This document shows positions 28,114-37,000 of a stretch of DNA of 64,000 nucleotides, in pieces. This DNA is from Porphyridium purpureum (Eukaryota; Rhodophyta; Bangiophyceae; Porphyridiales; Porphyridiaceae), in the NCBI GenBank assembly GCA_008690995.1, contig VRMN01000001.1:992001-1056000 (forward strand), given 5' to 3'. The notes beneath the pieces are model-generated. The model saw only the letters and a program-made list of their open reading frames with translations, was not told where the DNA came from and made no database searches. Position 1 is the first letter of the stretch; the number at the start of each line of letters is the position of its first letter. The position numbers and the translations under genes are program-made.

Positions 28114-30270
28114 ATGGGTGAATTCCGGACTCTGCACGATGCCGATCCGTTTCGCTTACCGATCACGGCGCTAGAATGGTGTGAGAAGTTCGATCTGATC
28201 GCGGTGGCCACGCAGGCTGAGTTGCACATCTGCCGGCTGGGCCTGCAGCGTCTCGCGGCTACTAACCAACCCGTGCTGTCCCTTTCGTCAGCGATCACGT
28301 GCATGAGCTGGTCACCAGATGGCCGCTATGTGGCAGTGGGAGAGCAACGGGGTATTGTACACCTCGTGCACGTCGACCAGGTTCCCGTGCAGCCGACGCA
28401 AACGCCACCAGTGCGCGAAGGTGGCACTGCCGGTGCCGGTCATGTTACGGCAGCGGTAAGTGCGCAGAGCCAAGGCGCAGACAATCGCAGAATCAAATAT
28501 GGGGTTGCATTTGAGTCGCGCGCAATCTCAAGAACTGAAGGAGTCGCGATCACTGCGATTGCCTGGATGTCGACCGCCGCGCAGCATTCACGCGGAGCGT
28601 GGGACCTGGGCGTTTCAGATGAATACGGCGCTTACGCGGACCGCGTGCAGCTTTTGCATTATGAGCTAGATACACTGAGAAGAGGTTTCGATGATCAGCC
28701 GAACTCAATGGTCCTGTTCTGCGGAGATGCTGCAGGGCGTGTTCATCTCACAGCGTGCGGCCTGCATTACCCTTTCGCTGTGTTTGAAGCCGAAGCAGGC
28801 GTGCGGTCGCAGGAGCCTTTGCGCCGGGATCGCGTGTTAGCCCTCCAACAAGACAACGAAGACCAACCTAGTGCCGTGGCCATCTACGCTGAAGCGGGTT
28901 CAGGCGGCTCTTTTGACATGTACTCTTTGGTGAAAATCGGCCACCTACTCCCTGAAATTCTGCGCGTGGCGCCAGAAGCGTCCGTGCTGCCCCGAGCAGC
29001 AACCGCACTTGAAACTTTAGTGGCAAATGTAGCCGAAAAGATGGCGGAAGTGTCAAGCGCTCTGTCCAAGCGTATGGAGGCTGCGGCTCAAGTACTAAAG
29101 GATTACGGCGATATGAGCACGGTTGAGGAGGCGTTCGCTTCTGTTGCGTGCGGTGCACCGATTGAGCTGGCTTTATCGCAAGCTTTTACACAAGTCTTTA
29201 GTGAACAGGAGTTGCTTCGCTTGAAGCGAACGAGCTTCAACGCGCTGGATCAGGCAGCAAACGCTATTGCAATCGACGCGAAACCACTGCTCCATGTACT
29301 GGTTCTGCGCACAAGTGAGTTGCGGGCGCTGCTTCGCGTCCCTGGCCACCGATTTGGAGAGCTCGGCTTTGACTTTGAGTTTTGGGATCGCATTTGTTCC
29401 CTGAACTTGGAGACAATGCAGCGTTTTGACAGCTTGCTTGTGCACTTGGCGGAAGTGTCGACATTGATTGCCAATCTCTTGGATTGGCTCACCGGAGAAG
29501 CCCTTTTGGTGTCAGGCGAGGACGCGGCTGAAGACGAACAAGAAAGACGTGATACGGAAGCGTGGAACATTTTACAGGGGGTGTCGCTCGGAAGCCTCTT
29601 GCGAGGACTGAAATGTAGGTTTGGACTAGATGCGCTCAGCGTTGCAGTTCGTGAGACTCAGGCCGCGCTCGCTGATTTGCGCGACCGACTGGATGGAGCC
29701 TTTTTTGCGGACGAACGGCATATTGACGGCAAAGACTTCTCCCCATTGTATTCGCATGACCTCGTGTCTTCTGACATCGGAAGGGTACGCAGTGTGGTTG
29801 CGCATTCTTGCGGGCTCTTTGGAACAGACCGTCAGTCCGGCAATGGAGTGGAACTGCTCGGTGTCCTATCCGACGGACGTGTGGGATGCTTAACACTCCC
29901 TGGAGCAGGATTGAAACCCCAGGCATTCAACAGTCTTTGTCTAGAGGAGCTTGGGCGTGTATTGGATGTCTGTCATTACCGGGCGCGTCGTCTGATCGTA
30001 GTGCGAAAGGCGTCTGCAGCGGTGTCCGACTTGATTCTTGAGGTGTGGGAAGTTGAGGACAAACCCAGTGAGAGCCATGAGCACAATATGCCGCGCGTGT
30101 ACAAAGTGGCAGGTAGGAGTGTGCGCGTGTCGCACTCAAACGTCAAGGTTGCTTTGACAGTGAGTCGAGGCCGCGGAATCGTAACACTGTGCATTGGGCG
30201 ACGTAGGCTCGTGTCGTTTGATCTAGAAGATACCGAATCGGGGGATGAGTCTGAGGACGCAAAGGAATGA
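28114..30270 (+). CDS. APC4: Anaphase-promoting complex subunit 4
   Basis: The protein is 718 residues. The N-terminus has the APC4 WD40-like start (ITALEWCEKFDLIAVAT, then AITCMSWSPDGRYVAVGEQ), continuing as a degenerate beta-propeller. The middle (about 290-470) is the helical APC4 long domain (MAEVSSALSKRMEAAAQVLK, LDQAANAIA, LLVHLAEVSTLIANLLDW), and a C-terminal beta-rich part completes the propeller. APC4 is a scaffold subunit of the APC/C ubiquitin ligase that drives mitotic exit. The acidic tail ends in ESGDESEDAKE. Length is close to plant and animal APC4. Confidence 0.85.
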   Translation: MGEFRTLHDADPFRLPITALEWCEKFDLIAVATQAELHICRLGLQRLAATNQPVLSLSSAITCMSWSPDGRYVAVGEQRGIVHLVHVDQVPVQPTQTPPVREGGTAGAGHVTAAVSAQSQGADNRRIKYGVAFESRAISRTEGVAITAIAWMSTAAQHSRGAWDLGVSDEYGAYADRVQLLHYELDTLRRGFDDQPNSMVLFCGDAAGRVHLTACGLHYPFAVFEAEAGVRSQEPLRRDRVLALQQDNEDQPSAVAIYAEAGSGGSFDMYSLVKIGHLLPEILRVAPEASVLPRAATALETLVANVAEKMAEVSSALSKRMEAAAQVLKDYGDMSTVEEAFASVACGAPIELALSQAFTQVFSEQELLRLKRTSFNALDQAANAIAIDAKPLLHVLVLRTSELRALLRVPGHRFGELGFDFEFWDRICSLNLETMQRFDSLLVHLAEVSTLIANLLDWLTGEALLVSGEDAAEDEQERRDTEAWNILQGVSLGSLLRGLKCRFGLDALSVAVRETQAALADLRDRLDGAFFADERHIDGKDFSPLYSHDLVSSDIGRVRSVVAHSCGLFGTDRQSGNGVELLGVLSDGRVGCLTLPGAGLKPQAFNSLCLEELGRVLDVCHYRARRLIVVRKASAAVSDLILEVWEVEDKPSESHEHNMPRVYKVAGRSVRVSHSNVKVALTVSRGRGIVTLCIGRRRLVSFDLEDTESGDESEDAKE

Positions 30271-30435
30271 CAAGCTTGCTTTCAAAAACTAGCATTTTGT
30301 TCCTAATATGTGTATGTGTATGACTACTCCCACTGTGATACTGTGCTCAGAAACCAAGACCGAGGAAGACTCCAAGCCGCCACTGTCATGAATGTAAAAG
30401 AGCACGGGTGCGCGCACGGACGTACGAAAACTCTC

Positions 30436-30456
30436 TCTCTCTCACACACACACAGT
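30436..30456. repeat. CT/CA microsatellite
   Basis: A short run of ct repeats followed by ca repeats in the convergent spacer between APC4 and the cathepsin-like gene. Confidence 0.8.
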
Positions 30457-30495
30457 AGCAGCAAAGATAGTCGTAACAGGACATCCGCTTACCTT

Positions 30496-31785
30496 CTACG
30501 AGATCACATTGTAGTTGGCCCTCGCGCTGCGCCTCATTGAAAAGGCGGTTGCCGCGGCTCCAATGACAAGCCCAGTCAGCATCGTGACAACGAGCGATCC
30601 CCAATGTAACATTGAAGCAGACGTGCCATGCCCGGCCGCGCTTTCAGCCATCTGCTCAAGCTCGAGCTGGAAATTCAAGTCATCGTTCTCGGAAGCCCGC
30701 GGCTTTTCACGCAATCCGAACATTCCTCCAACCACTTGGCCCTCACGGAGCGACTGCTCCTCCTTCCAGTCCGGCACTGTGAACCAGCAGTCCTCTTCAA
30801 TGAGCATGTGATTTTCCCCACGCAGGATCTTGAAAAAGCCATTGTCGCCCCAATAAGAGCCCCAGCTGTTACGAGCCTGCCAAAATTTAACTCCTTCTTT
30901 TGTCTTGCCCCAGCCTGTCACCTCAACGACGTGATTCGAATTCTTCATGTTATTCTTGCGCGTCCAGACGCCGCCAGTATAATTATAATCAAACACGTCG
31001 TCCGTGGCGAGCGAGCAAGCCACCGGCCCGCGTTCAAAAATCTCAGTCATGATTGCGGCCTCGTCCTGCGGGATGAGACCATACTCGCGCAAGAAGTACT
31101 TGACGTACTTTTTCACCGGCCAGCACTTGTTATTCTCCATGACCGGCTCGGCGTACGCCATGCAGTTCATGCACATGGCTTCAGCATCGCACTTCTTGGT
31201 CGCCTTGGCCACCCAGTGATTGCAGGTTTCATCTGGAAGCCCGACCTTGTGCATAAAGTCGTAGACCTCCTGCGAGGTGCCGCCATTGCATCCCTCGGAG
31301 CCTCCGCCGGCGTTTTTCCCAACTGCGTCGGAAATGCAGTTGAGAAGCGCCTGTCGCGAAAGCATAATGTCTGGCCCCAGCCCCTTCTTTGCGATTTTGA
31401 TGCGGTCCTGTGCGGCGCTGAGCGACCCATGAATGTAGCACGCGCCGCAGTAGCGCTCGATGTGCTGGTTCCAATTCGGGACGAGGAAGTTCTGCCCCCT
31501 CACATTGGACCAATCGAACGCCTCGGGCATGCTATCGATGGACTTTGCCGGGACCGGCTTTGCATTCGCGTACGCCGGCGCACTCGCATGCTTGCGCACG
31601 CGCGTCTGCCGATCCTCGAGAAGCAGCCCTTCGCGCGAAACCAGGGCGCCATCGGGCGTTCCCCAGTCGCGGCCGCGACGCAGCACCTCCACGTCACGCC
31701 ATCCCTCCTGCTGGTGCTCGTCCGCACACACGCCTACCACCACCAAAACCCCCACCACAGCCGTCACCACCACCGCCGTCAACAT
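30496..31785 (-). CDS. Cathepsin X/Z-like cysteine protease with C-terminal membrane anchor
   Basis: The protein is 429 residues from ATG 31785; the frame upstream begins with GTG after a stop. Residues 1-20 are a signal peptide (MLTAVVVTAVVGVLVVVGVC). The catalytic Cys is in YCGACYIHGSLSA (about 113), His in NHVVEVTGWG (about 283) and Asn in ARNSWGSYWG (about 308). The spelling around the cysteine resembles cathepsin X/Z (YCGSCWAHGS). A hydrophobic segment of about 22 residues near 395-416, followed by a basic MRRSARANYNVIS tail, predicts a type I membrane anchor, which soluble cathepsins lack. It probably acts in vacuoles, the endomembrane system or at the surface. Confidence 0.88.
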   Translation of the reverse strand: MLTAVVVTAVVGVLVVVGVCADEHQQEGWRDVEVLRRGRDWGTPDGALVSREGLLLEDRQTRVRKHASAPAYANAKPVPAKSIDSMPEAFDWSNVRGQNFLVPNWNQHIERYCGACYIHGSLSAAQDRIKIAKKGLGPDIMLSRQALLNCISDAVGKNAGGGSEGCNGGTSQEVYDFMHKVGLPDETCNHWVAKATKKCDAEAMCMNCMAYAEPVMENNKCWPVKKYVKYFLREYGLIPQDEAAIMTEIFERGPVACSLATDDVFDYNYTGGVWTRKNNMKNSNHVVEVTGWGKTKEGVKFWQARNSWGSYWGDNGFFKILRGENHMLIEEDCWFTVPDWKEEQSLREGQVVGGMFGLREKPRASENDDLNFQLELEQMAESAAGHGTSASMLHWGSLVVTMLTGLVIGAAATAFSMRRSARANYNVIS

Positions 31786-31924
31786 CCTCCTCCTTCCTCC
31801 CCTTCCCCCGACGTCGCCCACCCCCCGCCATTACTGCCACCACGCCCTGCCTTATCCAACCGTGTACCTTTCATAAACCATCCCACTGTACCCTAGATTC
31901 CCCCACATCACCGCAGACCCTGTA

Positions 31925-31950
31925 CACTCCTGGCCAAGATGGTTGTCCCA
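31925..31950 (+). repeat. Left terminal inverted repeat of the Tc1-like element
   Basis: 26 bp; differs from the right repeat at positions 3, 15 and 17. It is preceded by the TA dinucleotide. Confidence 0.9.
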
Positions 31951-32188
31951 GGTGCAATGTCAAGGTCTGAACTCCAGTTTTATAGTAAAAACGAGCGTTT
32001 TCATATGAAATCAATGTTTATACCTTTTTTTAACATATTTTTGTTCCTTAGGTCAGAGGTAAGCGCGCGCTTTTGCGGGACCCCATGAGGCCATGAAGGG
32101 GTTCAAGACATGTGAAAGAAGACTAACGCATCTACTGCACTCGGGCATACGATCGCGACCAAGTCCAGCAACCGCAAGCATCGGAAAC

Positions 32189-33223
32189 ATGGCACCACGG
32201 CTCTCCGACTTCGAGAAAGGCCAGATTGACGCTCTGCACCGGCTCTGTCTGACGCCGCGGGCCATTGCAGCACGTCTTCGTCCGCGACCAGACAAGACCC
32301 GACCATCGTACAAGACTGTGGAGCGATTTCTGAAGAATCGAGGAAGGAAAAGGGTTTCCAAGAAGCCCGGACCGGCACGGACAATATCGCCGAAATTGGA
32401 GCGTCGCCTGATTCGGCACGTCATTACGGATAGGTTGACGTCTGCACAGGCAGTGACGGAGCTGCAGCTTGCGTGCAGTGCGAGAACTGTTCGTCGTATC
32501 CTGCAGAGATCACCAGAGGTTCGTATTATCGCGCAGAGGCGAAAGTTCTTCATTTCGGAAAAGAACCGAGTCAAGCGGCTTGCATTTGCTCGAGAATACG
32601 TCCACAAGCCGCTATCGTTTTGGAAGAATGTCATCTTCTCGGATGAAAAGATCTTTCGGCTGGACGGGCCACACGGGTACAACAAGACTTATCAGCGAAC
32701 GCGAGGCCCTGAGCCCGCGCCAACCATGCGTCGCCATAGTGGCGGAGGATCCGCAATGTTTTGGGGTGCCATGTCGTGGCACGGACTGAGTACGTTGCAT
32801 CGTGTTCAAGGCTCGCTGAATGCCGAGCGATATCGGCAGGTTATGCTGAACGTCATGATGCCCTGGGCACTGGAACTGCCTTGGCGCCTTGATCAGCCGG
32901 ATTGTCCATTCATATTTCAGCAAGATAATGCGCCCGGACATGCAGCGCTGAGCACGCGCGAGCTGTTTGACACGGTCGGAATCGCACTACTTGATTGGCC
33001 AGCGCGGTCGCCGGACTTGAATCCAGTTGAGAATCTGTGGGCGATCGTTTCTCGCCGTGTGCATTGGCAAGGACGCCAGTTTATGCGCCTCGATGACATG
33101 CTTCCAGTTATCTATGGCTGCTGGCGAACGGAAGCGCCAAAGTATGTTGAGGCACTTTTCGAGAGCATGCCCCGTCGCCTGCAAGCTTGCATCGACGCCG
33201 GTGGCCGTCAAACCAAGTACTAG
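32189..33223 (+). CDS. Tc1-family DD34E transposase
   Basis: The protein is 344 residues from the ATG at 32189 (MAPRLSDFEKGQ), the usual Tc1 length; an in-frame ATG at 32093 would add 32 residues. The N-terminus holds paired-type helix-turn-helix segments (RPSYKTVERFLKNRGR; AVTELQLACSARTVRRIL). The catalytic triad is complete: Asp in VIFSDEKIF, Asp in FQQDNAPGHAA and Glu in SPDLNPVENLW, with exactly 34 residues between the last two (DD34E). A basic stretch (GRKRVSKKPG) may act in DNA binding or nuclear import. No stop or frameshift interrupts it, so the enzyme could be functional. Confidence 0.95.
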   Translation: MAPRLSDFEKGQIDALHRLCLTPRAIAARLRPRPDKTRPSYKTVERFLKNRGRKRVSKKPGPARTISPKLERRLIRHVITDRLTSAQAVTELQLACSARTVRRILQRSPEVRIIAQRRKFFISEKNRVKRLAFAREYVHKPLSFWKNVIFSDEKIFRLDGPHGYNKTYQRTRGPEPAPTMRRHSGGGSAMFWGAMSWHGLSTLHRVQGSLNAERYRQVMLNVMMPWALELPWRLDQPDCPFIFQQDNAPGHAALSTRELFDTVGIALLDWPARSPDLNPVENLWAIVSRRVHWQGRQFMRLDDMLPVIYGCWRTEAPKYVEALFESMPRRLQACIDAGGRQTKY

Positions 33224-33448
33224 TTTCGTTACTACAGTTAAATCTCTTCTCATAAGCGTGTTTGTCCTCATCAACCTGTTTTATTGTTTTTCTCTTTTTC
33301 GGCACTTCTCACACCTGTTGTTTTGTTCTACGATACCTTTGGACGCCCCTACCCATTTTCCGTGCCGCTGATTCTTTTCGTGCCATCAAAACAGACGACA
33401 ACCTAGTCGAAAAGCCGAGTTATTCACAAAAAACTTCATTTAATCCTG

Positions 33449-33474
33449 TGGGACAACTAACTTGGCCAGGACTG
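33449..33474 (-). repeat. Right terminal inverted repeat of the Tc1-like element
   Basis: 26 bp, inverted relative to the left end and followed by TA. It carries the canonical Tc1 terminal CAGT. Confidence 0.9.
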
Positions 33475-33806
33475 TACCCTCTCCCTTTCTCCCTTTCTCC
33501 CTTCCTGCGTGGCTATCAATATTCTGCCCGTTTGGTATAGACCATGTAGGAACCCTAGGCGGTGCGGTGTGTTGCGACCGATTCGATACTGCGCGCTGGC
33601 GGTGTGCTATGCAAGGGCACACACACGCGCGTAGAAGCGTGTGTGGGTGTGTGATGAAGTGGATACTGAAACGTGCATGTTTTAGTAGAACGGTCGCGCG
33701 CCTAGACAAATGGCGAAGAGGCGGGGTAGGGGGGCCATACACTGCGGATAGAAGCACACCGAAGGAACAGGTTGGCGCGTGGGTGTGTGTGCAGTGTGAG
33801 CGGCGG

Positions 33807-33829
33807 GTGTGTGTGTGTGTGTGTGTGTG
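33807..33829. repeat. GT microsatellite
   Basis: About 23 bp of uninterrupted gt repeats in the 5' region of the kinase gene. Confidence 0.9.
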
Positions 33830-33918
33830 GGATGGTTGGGATAACGAGGGTTTTGAGGGAACACGTGGGGAGTGTTGAGTATGTGTGGTAAGAGAGAGAC
33901 AAGGAGAGAGTTTGCGCT

Positions 33919-33945
33919 GGGTAGGGGGTGGGTGGTGGTGGGGGG
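33919..33945 (+). promoter_or_regulatory. Potential G-quadruplex upstream of the kinase start
   Basis: Four G-runs of three or more, spaced by loops of 2, 1 and 7 bases, about 70 bp before the ATG. This fits the canonical G-quadruplex pattern. Function is inference. Confidence 0.5.
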
Positions 33946-34014
33946 TCGGTGCGGACGGGGGGGAGAAGGAGGTCGGGCTGGGCTGCTTCTCGGACTGGGG
34001 GAAAGGCGGAGGAT

Positions 34015-37000
34015 ATGGAGGAGAGCGGGGAGACGCTGCCGCTGCATGCATCGGGCCACCTTGTGCAGAAGCAGCTGTCGTTACTGGAGGCCGTGTCGGT
34101 GTCGCCGCGCGAGCAAATAGCTCGGTCCGCGTCGCAGATGGGCGCGCTCGCGGCAGGTGAAGTGGAGCTGGCCGCCTCGGAGGCCGGGCATGAGAATGTG
34201 CGTATGACGCTCCAGAGCCGGCGCATGCACGAGGAGCAACCGCCGCAGGCTGACATGCAAGTGCCCCCTGCGGATGGAGAGCAAGAGACATCATTCCCGT
34301 CCTCGCCAGTGCCGAATCTGAGTTCCGTGCGAAATGCTGCGAACTCGCCCCAATCTATGCGCACCGAACAGAGCGGACCGCTCTCATCTTCTGGTCAGGC
34401 AGAGGCTTCGCCGATGAGGAATACAAACTTATCAGCTGCAGCAGTTCCGAGAGGAAATCTAAGTGCAGCGTCTCGTCTGCAATGGGACGTGAAATTCTCG
34501 GCCCTGCAAGCGCCGAAAACCAATGGAATTGGAAGGAGCGGACAGTTCTGCACGCATGACTCGGGCCTATCGCAGCAATGGAGACACTGTGATTCAACGT
34601 GTTCAGGGGAGACCACTCCGAGTTCAAAACTAGGAGGACAGACTGTGTTATCCGATCCAGCGCAAATATTTGGAGCGGGAGCGCCTCTTCGCAAGTCCAA
34701 ATCTGAGGCCAGGGTATCCGATTCTGTGTCGTCCGCAAGAAATGCAAGGCGAGGGCGTGAAAGACTTCCCGACATTCAACTTCAGGCCACAGACTCAGAG
34801 CAGCAAAAACGTGGGAATGTGCCCCCGTGCTTCCCGTGTGCGGACGAACGGTCATCGGAACTCACGACGACGAAGGCGGTGCAAGGCCGCATGAGCGATG
34901 ACGACCACGGAATCAGCGAAGATTCGGGCGTAGTGTTAGTGCCCATGCAATTAGAAGTGACCGAGTTGCGCCTCATTCAAGCGGAATACCAGAAGTATGC
35001 GCTCGACTCGCGCGGTCTGGACCGCGAACAGTTCGCCCAAGTGGTTGGAAACAGCTGGGGCCCTACGTATGCTGCGGATGCGGAGACATGCTTTGATTTA
35101 TTCGACGTGGACAAGTCCGGTTACCTAACACTTCGCGAATTTGTCTGCGGGTATGCAGTTCTGTGTCGCGGGAGCACGGAACAGCGAGTCCGCTACTTGT
35201 TTAGCATGTTTGACGAATCAGGCGATGGTATGCTGCACCCATCTGAGCTATTCAAAGTTATGTCTTTACTGCACAAGCTTGCTCGACGGGTAGCTTTTGC
35301 GCAGGGAAAGGCGGTATTGGAGCGCAAGTTTTCATTAGGCTCTTCACCGGAGCATTCTCAGCTTGTATTTCGTTCGGACTCTGTGCCTGACGGGGACTGC
35401 ATTGATGTGGAAAGTGCGTTTCGGCGTGTCGCTGGCTCTCGAAATACGATGCAGTTTTCTGAGTTTTACAAGTTGTGCACGGAGGATCTGGAAATGAGCT
35501 CATGGCTGGATGAGCTGTCATTCGTGGCTGACGAACATTTGAAGACTCTGCGACGTACAAAGGAGCACGAAATGATTTCGCTCGAGCTCGAGCGCATGGG
35601 TTTGCTCGATCCTGTGGTAAATGTACCGGCCACTTTGCAAGCGTCGCCTGGTTTGAAACACGCTCAGAATCAGATCACTTCTTCGGACGATGAGCGCGAC
35701 GCCCACACCGGTGCAAGTAGTGGGAGCGGTGTCGGCAGCGGAAGTGCGTCATACCTTAATGGTGATTTCAAGCCACAGGCTGGTGGTCCACTGAGCGCGA
35801 ATTTTGGACATTTGAAGAGAGAAAACTCGACGGCTTCCTCGGCGTCCATTGACCTCGACTTGTCGGTGCCTAATATGCATTATGATAGCCGCGATCTGTC
35901 GAGGAACGGCTCCGTGGCTGCTCTGAATCGTTCGATGGACTCAACGAGTAGTTTGACTCTTGCTCACCATACCTCGTCATCGTTGAAGGCACCCCACTAT
36001 GGGCCTACGTTGGTTGTGCGGCGCGCCATGAATGCCAATTCCATAACTGAGTCGCCCTTCGCGATTGATTATGATAGTCTGCGCCTCAAGAAGATTATCG
36101 GCAAGGGCTCATTTGCGACAGTGTGGGCGGCCGAATGGTTGCACATGCCCGTTGCTGTGAAGGTCTTTCACGACCAGGACGACGACGACACTGCGTCACT
36201 CGACGACAACCATAGGGAAGCTGGGAGCGATGGGCTTGCCGACGCGCGTGCTGCTGAGCGAAGGAAGGACGCGCGCGCGCGTCGCTACGCGTCCTACTTG
36301 CGCGAGATTGAGTTGCTGTCTCAGCTGCGGCATCCGAATGTGCTTTTGTACATGGGTGCCTGCCTTTCGGTAGACAGGCCGTTCTGCATCGTAACCGAGC
36401 TCTACAACGGTGGATCCGTGTACGATCTCTTACAGGAACACCGTCTGAAGATCAAGGAATCGTTGCGCGCTGCTGTGACTTCAGGGTCGGAAAATGGAGC
36501 TCAGAGCAGCGGGGCGTCACAAGCACGCGATCATATGAAGAATAACAGTAGCAGCAGCAGCGGCGGCGGCGGCACGGGAACTGTGGGTCGGCGATACTTC
36601 GGACCAGTGGAAGCGCTGAACCTGGCGCTCGGCGTGGCGCGGGGTATGCTCTATTTGCATTCGTCAAGCCCAGTCATTCTGCATCGCGACCTCAAGACGT
36701 CTAACATTTTGCTCGACCGGCATCGTAGCCACTGTGTAATCTGCGACTTTGGCCTGTCGCGCATTGGTGAGCGGTCTGGCCAGGCATCGGCAAGCCTGTC
36801 GGCCCACGGCGCGACCGCAGTGGGCACTGCGTATACGATGGCACCCGAAATTATGGAAGGCAACGTCTATACGCCTGCTGCAGACGTATACTCCTTTGGC
36901 ATAGTGTTTTGGGAGATCTGGACGTGTCGCATGCCCTTTGAAGGACTCAAGCCCATCCAGCTAATGTTTCAGGTCTACTCAGAGGACCTGCGGCCCGACT

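Larger units (their letters stand above)
31925..33474 (+). mobile_element. Complete Tc1-like DNA transposon
   Basis: The element is 1550 bp. Its ends are inverted repeats of 26 bp with 23 matches, starting CACTCCTGGCCAAG on the left (31925-31950) and CAGTCCTGGCCAAG on the right (33474-33449, reverse strand). It is flanked by TA at 31923-31924 and 33475-33476, the expected Tc1/mariner target duplication. It carries one intact transposase gene in plus orientation. It sits about 140 bp upstream of the cathepsin-like start and about 540 bp upstream of the kinase start. Confidence 0.93.
33475..34014 (+). promoter_or_regulatory. 5' region of the kinase gene with GT repeat and G-rich tract
   Basis: About 540 bp. 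It contains a GT microsatellite at about 33807-33829 and G-rich sequence after 33915. The plus-strand frame is open from 33928 but without an ATG until 34015. A 284-residue antisense frame here is a low-complexity artefact. Confidence 0.5.

Noticed and set aside
30628-31896. Plus-strand 422-residue frame
   Set aside because: It is antisense to the cathepsin X-like gene, which has all catalytic motifs and a signal peptide.
33440-34294. Minus-strand 284-residue frame rich in Thr-His, Pro and Ser
   Set aside because: It reads the complement of a GT microsatellite and the G-rich kinase leader and overlaps the kinase N-terminus. Composition is driven by simple repeats.
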